Shown piece by piece: positions 1-8,232 of a stretch of DNA of 64,000 nucleotides. The position numbers and the translations under genes were made by a program. The stretch is taken from positions 62,001-126,000 of the forward strand of contig SCPD01000017.1 in the NCBI GenBank assembly GCA_005502925.1. Reading direction: 5' to 3'. Under the pieces are notes generated by a model. That model was not told where the DNA came from and did no database searches. It saw only the letters and a program-made list of their open reading frames with translations. How positions within the stretch are numbered: the first letter of the stretch is position 1; each line of letters opens with the position of its first letter. Source of the stretch: Rhizobiales bacterium Y(2018). GTDB lineage: Bacteria > Pseudomonadota > Alphaproteobacteria > Rhizobiales > Aestuariivirgaceae.

Positions 1-684
1 ATAGCCGCCGGGGCCGGAGGTCGAGATCAGATAGGGCACCGCATCGGCGCCATTCTGCATCAGATGCAGGCTCAGCTTGCGGGCAATGCTGCGCTCGCTG
101 TCGCCCGGCTCATAAAGGCTCGGCAGCACATCGAGGCTGTCGCAGACGATATCGCCGGCGAGCTTGATGCGGGCCACCTCGCCCGGTGATTTCACGCTGC
201 GCAGCCGCGCCATGAGCCTGCTGCAATCGACGAAGGTCAGCGGCTGGATACGGTCGCGGATGGCGAGGAAATCGTTGAAGGGCAGGCCCAGCCGGCATTC
301 CGGCCCGAGCTCGGCGCCGATCCAGCCGAATTCGCGTTTCACATTGGCAAGAGTGGAGCTCACCAGCGATACGCCTTCATCGCCGGGCTGCGGCGACGGC
401 CAGGTCTCGATCCGGTCGATCGCCGAGGTGGCGCGCATGACCACCGCGCCATGTTCGGAAACGATGGCGACGGGGTCACCCACCCGCGGCAGGACGAAGA
501 ACCACGGCCGGGTCAGGCTCAGCCAGAAAGGTGTGACGAGCCCGGTCAGGTAATTGAAATTGAACTCCGACGTGATCAGCAGCGCATCGAGCTTGGCTTC
601 CGTCATCATCGCGCGGGCGCGCTCCATGCGCGCTTCGAATTCCGGCCGGGTGAATGCCGCGGGGCGCTGGCGGGCGCTCGTCAT
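1..684 (-). CDS. M24-family (creatinase/Xaa-Pro peptidase-like) hydrolase, N-terminal part only
   Basis: Reading starts at the ATG at 682-684 behind a clear GGAGGA site (691-696) and runs off the left edge, so 228 residues are visible and the catalytic C-terminus is missing. The visible part is the creatinase-type N-terminal domain (about residues 15-165, with the YLTG strand near residue 47) followed by the linker RSVKSPGEVARIK that opens M24 'pita-bread' catalytic domains. The family covers prolidases, creatinase, ectoine hydrolase and DMSP lyase DddP; the metal ligands that would help separate these lie outside the window. It is the downstream gene of a minus-strand cluster with an aldehyde dehydrogenase and a ThDP enzyme, so a catabolic amide or peptide substrate is likely. 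The family is secure; the substrate is unknown. Confidence 0.8.
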   Translation of the reverse strand, partial: MTSARQRPAAFTRPEFEARMERARAMMTEAKLDALLITSEFNFNYLTGLVTPFWLSLTRPWFFVLPRVGDPVAIVSEHGAVVMRATSAIDRIETWPSPQPGDEGVSLVSSTLANVKREFGWIGAELGPECRLGLPFNDFLAIRDRIQPLTFVDCSRLMARLRSVKSPGEVARIKLAGDIVCDSLDVLPSLYEPGDSERSIARKLSLHLMQNGADAVPYLISTSGPGGY

Positions 685-721
685 TGTTGTTCCTCCATCC
701 ATTTTTTTGTGCCCACAGACT

Positions 722-2152
722 TCAGAGATTGAAGACGACGAGACGCTGATCGGTCATATCCTCGATCGCATAACGTGGTCCCTCGCGCCCCATGCCGCTG
801 TCCCGGACGCCGCCATAGGCCAGCTGATCGGTTCTCCAGGTCGACGTCCCGTTGACGATGATGCCACCGGTCTTGAGCTTGCGCACGAGATCGAAGGTCG
901 TTTGATTCGAGGCGGTGAAGATACCGCATTGCAGCCCGAAACGGCTCCGATTGGTGAAGTCGACGACCTCGCTCAAATCATCATAGGGAAGGATGCTGAC
1001 GACCGGGCCGAAGACTTCGTTGCACACCACCTCCATCTGAGGCTTGACGTCGACGAGAACGGTAGGCTCATGGGCGGCGCCATGGCGGGCACCACCGGTC
1101 AGCACTTTCGCGCCATCTTTCCGCGCATCGTCGACCCAGCTTTCGACCCGCTTCGCCGCCGCCTCATCGATCAGCGTACCGACATCGGTTGCAAGATCGA
1201 GCGGATCGCCGAGCTTCAGCTCTTTCACCTTGTCAAGCAGGATAGCGACGAAGATATCGAAGCGCGAGCGCTCGACCAGCACCGTCTGCACCGAAATACA
1301 GCTCTGGCCGGCAAGGCGCATCGAATTGCGCGCACAGGCCGTCGCCGCCGCGGTGATATCGGCGTCGGAATGAACGATGGTCACGCCGTTGCCGCCGAGC
1401 TCCAGCGCCACGCGCTTCAGGCCGCTGCCGGCCTTGATCGCCGTGCCCGCCTGGGTCGAGCCGGTGAAGGTGATGAAGTCGACGCCCGGATGGGCGACCA
1501 GCGCCTTGCCGATCTCGGCGCCGCCATGGACGACATTGAGCGCGCCCTCTGGAAAGCCCGCTTCCTGGACGATCTCGATCATCCGCTGGATGGCGAGCGG
1601 CGTCTGCGGCGGCGGCTTCAGCACGATCGCATTGCCGGCGGCGAGCGCCGGCGCGATTTTATGCGCGGTGAGATTGACCGGCGCGTTGAAAGGCGTGATC
1701 GCCGCCACGACGCCGACCGGAAAGCGCAGCAGGAATGCATAACGCCCTGCTCCCATGGCCGATCCGTCGAGCGGCACATGGCGGCCTTCGATGCGGATCG
1801 CCTCGCCGGCCGACAGCGAGAAGGTGTCGACGGCGCGGTCGATCTCGCCCTGCGAATCGCGCAGGGCCTTGCCGCTTTCGCGGCTGAGCAGCTTGGCGAT
1901 CTCCGCCTTCTCGGCGACAAGCCGGCCTGCAATCTTCTGCAGGCGGTTCTGGCGTTCATGGCCGGGCATCGCCGCCATGGCGTCCGCTCCTTTGCGCGCC
2001 GCGGCAATGGCGTCATCGAGATCGCTGAGCGTCGCTTGTGCCGAGGCGCCCACCGTGTCGCCGCGATAGGGATCGACGATGGGATGCAGGTTCTTGGAGC
2101 TGCGCCAGGCGCCGGCGATCAGCATCGGCGCGTCTTTGTGGTCTTTCGTCAT
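722..2152 (-). CDS. NAD(P)-dependent aldehyde dehydrogenase
   Basis: This 476-residue protein has the normal length and motifs of the aldehyde dehydrogenase superfamily. Asn156 in PFNAP is the oxyanion residue, FTGSTQAG near 229 belongs to the Rossmann fold, Glu251 in ELGGNG is the general base, and Cys285 in GQSCIS is the nucleophile. It would oxidise an aldehyde to the acid in the cytosol. The best resemblance is to the succinate-semialdehyde/phosphonoacetaldehyde/GapN-type branch, but the substrate cannot be fixed. It lies 15 bp downstream of the ThDP-enzyme gene and 37 bp upstream of the M24 gene, so the three are probably co-transcribed. A decarboxylase or ligase handing an aldehyde to a dehydrogenase would make sense of the pair. 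Confidence 0.93.
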   Translation of the reverse strand: MTKDHKDAPMLIAGAWRSSKNLHPIVDPYRGDTVGASAQATLSDLDDAIAAARKGADAMAAMPGHERQNRLQKIAGRLVAEKAEIAKLLSRESGKALRDSQGEIDRAVDTFSLSAGEAIRIEGRHVPLDGSAMGAGRYAFLLRFPVGVVAAITPFNAPVNLTAHKIAPALAAGNAIVLKPPPQTPLAIQRMIEIVQEAGFPEGALNVVHGGAEIGKALVAHPGVDFITFTGSTQAGTAIKAGSGLKRVALELGGNGVTIVHSDADITAAATACARNSMRLAGQSCISVQTVLVERSRFDIFVAILLDKVKELKLGDPLDLATDVGTLIDEAAAKRVESWVDDARKDGAKVLTGGARHGAAHEPTVLVDVKPQMEVVCNEVFGPVVSILPYDDLSEVVDFTNRSRFGLQCGIFTASNQTTFDLVRKLKTGGIIVNGTSTWRTDQLAYGGVRDSGMGREGPRYAIEDMTDQRLVVFNL

Positions 2153-2167
2153 AGGGGCCTCTCGAGA

Positions 2168-3949
2168 TCAGAGCAGGACGCGGCTGCCGAAAACCGGCTC
2201 GCGATGCTGAAGCGGCGGCAGCTGCCAGGTGCCGGTGCTCGGCGGCTTTATGTCGGAGCGCACATGCACATCGATCAGGCAGGGTTTACCGAGGCGCAGC
2301 GCATGCTGAACGGCGCCGCCCAGCTCGTCTTCATGTCTGACGGTGAGCCCTTCGACGCCGCAGGAACGCGCCATCGCGGCGAAGTCCGGATTATAGGCGT
2401 CCTTGTTGGAACCGTGATGGAAGGCGGTGCCGATCTCGCGCCCGTCGAACAGACCGTGCTGCAGGTCGCGGATGGCGCCCCAGGCAAAATTGTTCCACAC
2501 GATCCATATCGCCGGAATATCATATTCGACCGCCGTACACAGCACATGCGGCGCCATGGTGAAGCCGCCATCGCCGACCACCGCCACATGCGGCCGGCCG
2601 GGTGCGGCGAGGGCCGCGCCGAGCACACCGCACACCCCGAAGCCCATCGCCGAAAAGCCCCAGGAATTGAGCATCGCTTGCGGGTGTCGCGCCTTCCAGA
2701 ACTGCATGAACCAATTGTGATGCTGGCCTGAATCGAGGCTCAGGATCGTGTCGGCCGGCAGGATGCGCTGCAGATCAGCGACGATCGTTTCCGGCCTGAC
2801 CGGAGATGCGCTCTCTGTCTCGTCAGGTTTGAGAAAGTCATGCCACTCGCGCTGCCAGCCGGCGATCGCCTTGCGCCACTGGGCGAAGCGGGTATTGGCG
2901 TCGAAGCTCTTGCGATTGCCGAGTTCTTCCACGAGCTGGCGCAGGAAGGTGCGCGCATCGGCGGTGGCGCCGATGGTGACCGGGTAATTGCGGCCGATCT
3001 CGGCGGGATCGATGTCGATATGGACGAGTTTGGTCGCCGGGAAATTCCATGAATAGCCCTGGATCCAGGTCGAGGACGAGCGGTCGTCGAAACGCGCGCC
3101 GACCGCGATGACGAGATCGGCATGCCGGCCCGCCTGGTTCGCCGGATAGGCGCCATTGCGGCCGATGAAGCCCAAGGACAGCGGATGATACATGTCGAGC
3201 GTGCCCATGCCATTGGGCGAGCTGATCACCGGGATGGCGAAACGCTCGACGAGCTCTGTGAGATCCACCGAGGCTTCCGACAAGGTCACGCCATGCCCGA
3301 CGAACAGCACCGGACGTTCGGCTTTGGCGACGAGATCGGCAATCTCGGCGATGGTCTCGCGCGCCACGCCGGAGCGGATCGTCGTGCCCTTGGCATCGGA
3401 CGGTGTCACCGTCACATCGGCTTCTTCCTGGAAGACGTCATAGGGCACGTCGAGATGCACCGGGCCAGGACGTCCCGACACCATGAGATTCATGCTCTGG
3501 CGCAAAGCCAGCGGCAACATCTCCGGCCGTGACGGCTGGAAGGAGCGTTTCACATAGGGCCGCATCACCGAGGGAAAGTCGCCCTGGAAATGCTGGTAGG
3601 ATTCCTGGAACGGCCCGCGATTGAACTGCGAGGTCGGCACATTGGCGGTGATGGCGAGGAAGGCCGAGGAATCGGCCTGGGCGCACGCAGTCGCCATGAC
3701 GATATTGGCCGAGCCCGGCCCGCAGGAGGTCAGTGTCGCCACCGGTCTGTGCGCCACACGGAAATAGGCGTCGGCCATATGGCCCGCCACCTGCTCATGG
3801 CGCGGCGAGATCAGCTTGATCTTGTCCTGATAGTCGTAAAGCGTATCGAGGATGCCGACATTGCCATGCCCGCAGATGCCAAAAATATAGGGCACCTCTT
3901 CCTTGGCGAGAAATTCGGCAATGATTTCAGCGCCCTTCATCTTTCCCAT
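2168..3949 (-). CDS. Thiamine-diphosphate-dependent enzyme, acetolactate-synthase-like
   Basis: The 593-residue protein has the full three-domain ThDP fold: PYR domain with catalytic Glu52 (SPRHEQVAGH), a central domain (about 195-345, with IDIDPAEIG), and a PP domain with the metal/ThDP motif GDGGF (459-463) ending in NN (486-487). CGHGNVG near 26 resembles IolD-type hydrolases, while the overall layout is that of acetolactate synthase, glyoxylate carboligase and related decarboxylases. It is the first gene of the catabolic unit. Its promoter (4012-4038) carries a site similar to the one in front of the IclR gene. A housekeeping IlvB role is unlikely because no small subunit gene is adjacent. 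Substrate unknown. Confidence 0.88.
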   Translation of the reverse strand: MGKMKGAEIIAEFLAKEEVPYIFGICGHGNVGILDTLYDYQDKIKLISPRHEQVAGHMADAYFRVAHRPVATLTSCGPGSANIVMATACAQADSSAFLAITANVPTSQFNRGPFQESYQHFQGDFPSVMRPYVKRSFQPSRPEMLPLALRQSMNLMVSGRPGPVHLDVPYDVFQEEADVTVTPSDAKGTTIRSGVARETIAEIADLVAKAERPVLFVGHGVTLSEASVDLTELVERFAIPVISSPNGMGTLDMYHPLSLGFIGRNGAYPANQAGRHADLVIAVGARFDDRSSSTWIQGYSWNFPATKLVHIDIDPAEIGRNYPVTIGATADARTFLRQLVEELGNRKSFDANTRFAQWRKAIAGWQREWHDFLKPDETESASPVRPETIVADLQRILPADTILSLDSGQHHNWFMQFWKARHPQAMLNSWGFSAMGFGVCGVLGAALAAPGRPHVAVVGDGGFTMAPHVLCTAVEYDIPAIWIVWNNFAWGAIRDLQHGLFDGREIGTAFHHGSNKDAYNPDFAAMARSCGVEGLTVRHEDELGGAVQHALRLGKPCLIDVHVRSDIKPPSTGTWQLPPLQHREPVFGSRVLL

Positions 3950-4011
3950 CGGCTCCCTCGGAAATTATCGACCTGGCCGGACCGTCTGGTGCGGCCTCTC
4001 TGGGTCTGGTT

Positions 4012-4038
4012 CGTATATCTCACAATATCGCATGTCAA
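4012..4038 (-). promoter_or_regulatory. Promoter of the ThDP-enzyme operon with a candidate IclR site in its spacer
   Basis: On the minus strand TTGACA (4033-4038) is followed 15 bp later by TATACG (4012-4017). The spacer is short and the -10 is imperfect. The 16-bp site CTCACAATATCGCATG (4019-4034, plus-strand reading) fills the spacer and matches the IclR-promoter site at 5199-5214 in 13 of 16 positions. A regulator bound there would block or reshape the promoter. The sequence match is seen; the regulatory role is inferred. Confidence 0.5.
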
Positions 4039-4087
4039 CCGACAATGTAGAAATACTGTGGATGACACGTTTGCGCTCCCCTTGTGG

Positions 4088-4309
4088 GCAGGGCTATCGC
4101 ATTTAAGATTATGTGAAAGCGGGAAGTCCTCCCACGTTTCCCCTTGTAACTTGCCGATGTCCGCGTGTGCTAGGTTGAACAGCGCGGTGGCGGACGGAAA
4201 ACCGGTATCCACTTTTCCTGATCGCGCGCCTGTCCATCCTGCGGACGGGAGAGGGGGAAATCCAGGTGAGACCTCGTCTCCTCAAAAATCACAAATGCGA
4301 TAGCCCTGC
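4088..4309. repeat. 222-bp MITE-like element with 17-bp perfect terminal inverted repeats
   Basis: GCAGGGCTATCGCATTT at 4088-4104 recurs as its exact reverse complement at 4293-4309, and after two mismatches GATT also matches. No transposase gene lies between. The interior holds a GGAAAA...TTTTCC inverted repeat (4196-4218, core AAAACCGGTATCCACTTTTCC less its ends) that resembles an intergenic repeat I recognise from Rhizobiales genomes. Flanking octamers are only partly similar, so no clean target duplication is visible. The rest of the 409-bp gap 3950-4358 holds the promoter described separately and no gene that I can support. A non-autonomous transposon remnant is the simplest reading. Confidence 0.55.
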
Positions 4310-4358
4310 ATTTGCGGGGAAGGCAAACACAGAGATAAATCCGAACCCGTTGTGAGTC

Positions 4359-5174
4359 TCAGGCCTTCGCCTTGCCTTCCAAAAAGCCCAGCTCGGCCGA
4401 CAGCCGGTTGGAGGCGGCGATCACCTTCTGCGTGAGCTCGGGCAATTGCTGTAGGCTCACGCGCCACAAAGGTCCCGAAAGGCCAAGCGCCGCGATGACC
4501 TTGCCGGTGTAATTGCGCACCGGTGCGGCGATGCATCTGAGCTCGCCGTTGAATTCGCGGTCATCATAGGCGGCGCCTACCCGGCGCGCTTCCTTCAGAT
4601 CGGCAATAAGCCGTTCCGGACTGGTAATCGTGCTGTCGGTGACGGATATGAGCTTATTGCGTGCCAGATAGGCCTCGATATCCTTATCGGAAAGCTGGGC
4701 CAGCAGCGTCTTGCCGATCGCTGTGCAATAGGCAGGCCGCTGCGCGCCGACGCGTTCCGACAGCCTGACCGTGGCCTTGCCTTCATGGCGCGCCAGGATG
4801 ACCGCCATGTCGTTGGCCATCACCGCGATATGCGTCGTCTCGCCTGTTTCATTGGCGAGCCATTCGAGATGCGGCATGGCGTCGGCGACCAGATTGGCCT
4901 CCGTCGCCGCGCTCGCCGCGAGACCATAGATATAAGGCCCGATGCGATATTTCTTGTCGGCATCCTGCTTCACCGGCCCGATCACGCAGAGCGTGCGCAG
5001 GAGATGGAAGGTGGTGCTGGTATGGAGCCCGATCGCCTTGCTGATCTCAGCCAGCGTCAGAGCATGGTCGGCGCGCGCGATCAGATCGATGATGGCAAAG
5101 CCACGCTCGATCGACTGCACGGTGCGGACCTGACTCTTTTCAGCGCTGTCGGCCGGGCCCTTCATGTCATCCAT
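4359..5174 (-). CDS. IclR-family transcriptional regulator
   Basis: The 271-residue protein begins with a disordered N-terminus, then an IclR-type winged helix-turn-helix (about residues 17-80, LTLAEISKAIGLHTSTTFHLL) and the GAF-like effector domain (about 90-265; YCTAIGKTLLA and ELRCIAAPV are typical). These proteins act as dimers or tetramers that sense small organic acids. It is divergent from nothing; it sits upstream of the ThDP-enzyme operon in the same orientation, about 410 bp away, and probably controls it, because a near-palindromic site in its own promoter recurs in that operon's promoter. Effector unknown. Confidence 0.93.
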   Translation of the reverse strand: MDDMKGPADSAEKSQVRTVQSIERGFAIIDLIARADHALTLAEISKAIGLHTSTTFHLLRTLCVIGPVKQDADKKYRIGPYIYGLAASAATEANLVADAMPHLEWLANETGETTHIAVMANDMAVILARHEGKATVRLSERVGAQRPAYCTAIGKTLLAQLSDKDIEAYLARNKLISVTDSTITSPERLIADLKEARRVGAAYDDREFNGELRCIAAPVRNYTGKVIAALGLSGPLWRVSLQQLPELTQKVIAASNRLSAELGFLEGKAKA

Positions 5175-5198
5175 CTCGGCAATCCTGCAAAAAGGCTT

Positions 5199-5214
5199 CT
5201 TACAATATCGTAAG
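5199..5214. promoter_or_regulatory. Candidate IclR autoregulatory operator
   Basis: CTTACAATATCGTAAG has 5-bp inverted arms (CTTAC/GTAAG) around a 6-bp AT-rich centre and lies 25 bp upstream of the IclR start codon. A 13/16 match is found in the promoter of the ThDP-enzyme operon (4019-4034). Similar sites in two promoters near one regulator point to its operator, although no binding data exist. Confidence 0.5.
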
Positions 5215-5252
5215 ACTGACTTAGCCCTCCACGGTCCAATTCACAAGTGGCC

Positions 5253-6347
5253 TCACCGAACCGGGGCGAGCTGCGCCAGCAGCCGGGCAAGGTCGACTTG
5301 CCGCCGGCAACCGGTCTTGCCGAGCACGCTCTTCAGCTGGTTGCGCACGGTTTCGACGCTTTTGCCGTCGGCTCGGGCGATTTGCTCCGGCGTCTGCCCG
5401 GCGGCGATCCGCGCCGCCACCACCACCTCCGCCGGCGAAAGATCGAACAGCGCCTGGAGCAGCGGCGTCGCCTGAGTTGGCGTCGTCGAAGCCGTAGTGA
5501 GGACTAGGATAGCCGCCGCCTGCCCGAAAAGATCATGCGCGGCGCGGCGGATCGGCACCACATGCAGCACTGCGGGCGGCGCGTCTTCCTCGGGCAGAAG
5601 CGGCAACGAACGCACGCCCTGCCCCGTCGCAATCAGGCCGAGCGTCTCCGCGAGCAGCCCGTCGGCGCGCCGGTCGGTGAGCGCGATACGGTTGCCGAGG
5701 CGCGTCGTCCACAGGCTTCTGGCGGCGTCGAACTCGGCATTGGCGACCAGCACGGTGCCCGCCCGGGTGACCGCGCAGGCCGCCAGCCCCAGCCCCGACA
5801 GCGTCTCGACCGCGGTGCGCGCCCGCTCGAAGGCGAGCCGCGCCGCGACAAGCGACGAACGCGCCAGATGCGGCCTGAGGCCATCGAGGCTCCGGACGAT
5901 CGTCGGCGTAAAAGGCCCGTGCCGGTAGTCGCCCTCGGCGCTCAGGATGATCGTGTCGCCGGTCGGCACATTGATTGCCGTGGCGATGCCGCGGCCGAAA
6001 CCGTTCGGAATCAAACATTCCGTATACAGCGGTTCGGCGAGCAATTCGGCTTCTGTATAGACATCGCGATCGTTCACAAACCCGGCCCGTTTCACCGCCA
6101 TCAGGCGGCGCGAACGTTCCGGTCCGCGGGGATGGTCGTAATGCTGGCGGGCGAGTTCCTCGGCGAGCGGCGAGCAGCCGATCCACTTGAAGCTTCCTTC
6201 CCTGGTGGCAACCAGGGCCGCGACGCGGCACTCCGCCACCTCCGTGAAGCCGCGCAGGACTTGCGGCCAGAATTCCGGCAGCACGGCAGCTTCATAGATG
6301 CCGTCCACCAAGTCCTCATGCGCCGATCCGCCGTCAGACCGTATCAT
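5253..6347 (-). CDS. LuxR-type HTH transcriptional regulator
   Basis: This 364-residue protein ends in a LuxR/FixJ-type helix-turn-helix (about 295-355: LSPAEVVVAARIAAGQTPEQ, then the recognition helix SVETVRNQLKSVLGKTGC). The N-terminal 280 residues have no recognisable autoinducer-binding signature; they look like the GAF/PAS-like sensor region found in a rhizobial family of similar length. No response-regulator aspartate domain is present. The gene lies between the IclR gene and the ABC importer, all minus strand, with 62 bp before the importer's last gene, so it may be transcribed separately. Its target is unknown; the neighbouring importer is one candidate. Confidence 0.85.
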   Translation of the reverse strand: MIRSDGGSAHEDLVDGIYEAAVLPEFWPQVLRGFTEVAECRVAALVATREGSFKWIGCSPLAEELARQHYDHPRGPERSRRLMAVKRAGFVNDRDVYTEAELLAEPLYTECLIPNGFGRGIATAINVPTGDTIILSAEGDYRHGPFTPTIVRSLDGLRPHLARSSLVAARLAFERARTAVETLSGLGLAACAVTRAGTVLVANAEFDAARSLWTTRLGNRIALTDRRADGLLAETLGLIATGQGVRSLPLLPEEDAPPAVLHVVPIRRAAHDLFGQAAAILVLTTASTTPTQATPLLQALFDLSPAEVVVAARIAAGQTPEQIARADGKSVETVRNQLKSVLGKTGCRRQVDLARLLAQLAPVR

Positions 6348-6409
6348 CGCTCGCCCCGGAACTGTTACAGGCGAGACACTAGCAGAACGGAGAGAAAGTC
6401 AAAGTCGGT

Positions 6410-7369
6410 TCAGGAAGCCGGCCGCGAAGGCCGCAGCCGGTCTAGGAGGCTCACCAGGCCGCCCGGCGCCAGCCGCAGGATGAGCACCATGACGACGGCG
6501 ACGACGATGAAGCGGGCTTCCTCGAAGCCCTGGATGCCGGCCAGCGCCTCAGTCAGGAAGGTCAGCGCCAGCGCCGCGGCGATCGGGCCATAAAGCGTAC
6601 CGACGCCGCCGAGCAGCACCATCGACAGGACCAGTGACATCGTGCCGAAGCCGAAGACCTCGGGCGAGGCGACGCGCAGATAGATCGCGTAGAACCCGCC
6701 GGCGATGCCGGTAAAGATGGCGCTCAGCACCAAAACGAGGATGCGCTGGCGCGACACCGAGATGCCGCGCGCAGTCGAATAATCCTGCGCGTCGCGCACC
6801 GCCAGCAGCGCCTTGCCGAAAGGCGACTGCACCACGAAACGCAGGAACAGCGTCGACAGCACCAGCAGCCCCAGCGCGACATAGTAGTAGCCGAACTTGA
6901 AATCGCGGATGAAGCTGTAGTCGCCGAGCTGCAGATAGGGAATGCGCACCATGCCCTCGCCGCCGCCGGTGATCTGCGACTGGCTGAGCACCAGCTGCAT
7001 GGCAAGCTGGCTGACGGCGAAGGTGACGAGCACCACATAGATGCCTTTGAGCCGCGCCACCGGTGCGGCGATGAGAAACGCCGCCCCAGCCGCGGTGATG
7101 CCGCCGAGCGGAATGGCGAGCCAGGGTGTGATGCCGAAGGTCTTGGCGGCGATCGCCGCCGTATAGACGCCGACGCCGAAGAAGGTGAGATGCCCGAAAT
7201 TGAACACACCGCAATAGCCGAGGCTCAAATTCCAGTTCGCGGCGACGATGGCATAGATGAAGGCGATGATGAACAGATGGCGCGTATAGCTGTCGGTCGC
7301 CAGGAACGGCACGACGAGCAGCAAAGCGAGAGCAAAAAGGGGCGCGAAGCGGCGCAGCGAAGTCGTCAT
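6410..7369 (-). CDS. livM: Branched-chain amino acid-type ABC transporter permease (LivM family)
   Basis: The start is the ATG at 7367-7369, which overlaps the stop of the upstream permease gene by one base; longer upstream reading would run through that gene in another frame. The 319-residue protein is very hydrophobic with about 8-10 membrane helices and the LivM-type stretch NLSLGYCGVFNFGHLTFFGV near residues 45-65. The C-terminal region (GGVGTLYGPIAAAL) is the conserved loop that contacts the ATPase. It forms the inner-membrane channel with the LivH-type partner. It is the last gene of a five-component importer operon. Substrate could be amino acids, amides, urea or aromatic acids, since this family is broad. 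Confidence 0.93.
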   Translation of the reverse strand: MTTSLRRFAPLFALALLLVVPFLATDSYTRHLFIIAFIYAIVAANWNLSLGYCGVFNFGHLTFFGVGVYTAAIAAKTFGITPWLAIPLGGITAAGAAFLIAAPVARLKGIYVVLVTFAVSQLAMQLVLSQSQITGGGEGMVRIPYLQLGDYSFIRDFKFGYYYVALGLLVLSTLFLRFVVQSPFGKALLAVRDAQDYSTARGISVSRQRILVLVLSAIFTGIAGGFYAIYLRVASPEVFGFGTMSLVLSMVLLGGVGTLYGPIAAALALTFLTEALAGIQGFEEARFIVVAVVMVLILRLAPGGLVSLLDRLRPSRPAS

Positions 7370-8232
7370 CACGCCCTCCCGAACAGGCCGTTGGGCCGGA
7401 AGATGAGGACGGCGATCATCAGAAGGAACAACGCGAAGGGCGTCCAGTAGAGCCCGAGCCACAAGATGAGAAAGGCTTCGAGAAGCCCGATGACATAGGC
7501 GGCACCGGCGGTGGCGCCAAGACTGCCGAGCCCGCCGAAGATCACCACGATCATCGCCTTGACCAACGGCTCCGATCCCATGACCGGCGTGATGAAGCGG
7601 ATCGAGCCCAGAAGTGCCCCGGTGAGCCCGGCGAGCGCCGCGGCAAGGCCGAAGGCGATGGCGAAAGCATAGGGTACATCGATGCCGATCAGCGCCGCTG
7701 AATCCTGGTTCTGGCCGACGGCGCGCAAAGACCGCCCGCGATTGGTCATCGCCGTGAACCGCCACAGCAGCAGAAGCACGATCGGCGCCAGCAGGATGAT
7801 GATCGCCTCGTGCCAGGAGATCGTGGCGCCGAAGATCGACACATCGCCGGTGACGAGGCGCGGCAGTTGCTTGAGTTTGGCGCCCCAGATGAGCTGTGCG
7901 CCTTTTTCCAGGATGATCAGGGCGGCGAGCGTCGTCATCACGGTGACGAGCAGCATGTGCCTTGTGCCGTAGAACGGCCGGATCAGCAGATATTCAATGA
8001 CGATGCCGCACAGCGCCGCGACGGCGACGCCGGCGAGGATGCCCGGCAGGAGCCCCAGCCCCATCCCCTCGCTCACCGTCCAGGCGGCATAGGCGCCGAT
8101 CATCATCAAGGCGCCATGGGCGAAATTGAACACGCCGAGCGTCGTCCACACCACGCTGAGGCCGCTCGCCATCAGGGCATAGAGCGATCCGAGCAATATG
8201 CCTGAGACGAGGGTTGCGACGATCGAATTCAT
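7369..8232 (-). CDS. livH: Branched-chain amino acid-type ABC transporter permease (LivH family)
   Basis: The 287-residue protein has the LivH layout: an N-terminal helix pair with GILLGSLYALMASGLSVVWT, the motif GVFNFAHGALMMIGAY (about 33-48), and the conserved FGGLGSLGATAGA loop near 230. About eight membrane helices are visible. It pairs with the downstream LivM-type protein. The gene overlaps its upstream neighbour (the LivF-type ATPase) by 4 bp and its downstream neighbour by 1 bp, so translation is probably coupled. Confidence 0.94.
   Translation of the reverse strand: MNSIVATLVSGILLGSLYALMASGLSVVWTTLGVFNFAHGALMMIGAYAAWTVSEGMGLGLLPGILAGVAVAALCGIVIEYLLIRPFYGTRHMLLVTVMTTLAALIILEKGAQLIWGAKLKQLPRLVTGDVSIFGATISWHEAIIILLAPIVLLLLWRFTAMTNRGRSLRAVGQNQDSAALIGIDVPYAFAIAFGLAAALAGLTGALLGSIRFITPVMGSEPLVKAMIVVIFGGLGSLGATAGAAYVIGLLEAFLILWLGLYWTPFALFLLMIAVLIFRPNGLFGRA

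Noticed and set aside
554-2731. A 725-codon open frame on the plus strand
   Set aside because: It is antisense to the aldehyde dehydrogenase and ThDP-enzyme genes, which have complete catalytic motifs; high GC makes such frames open by chance.
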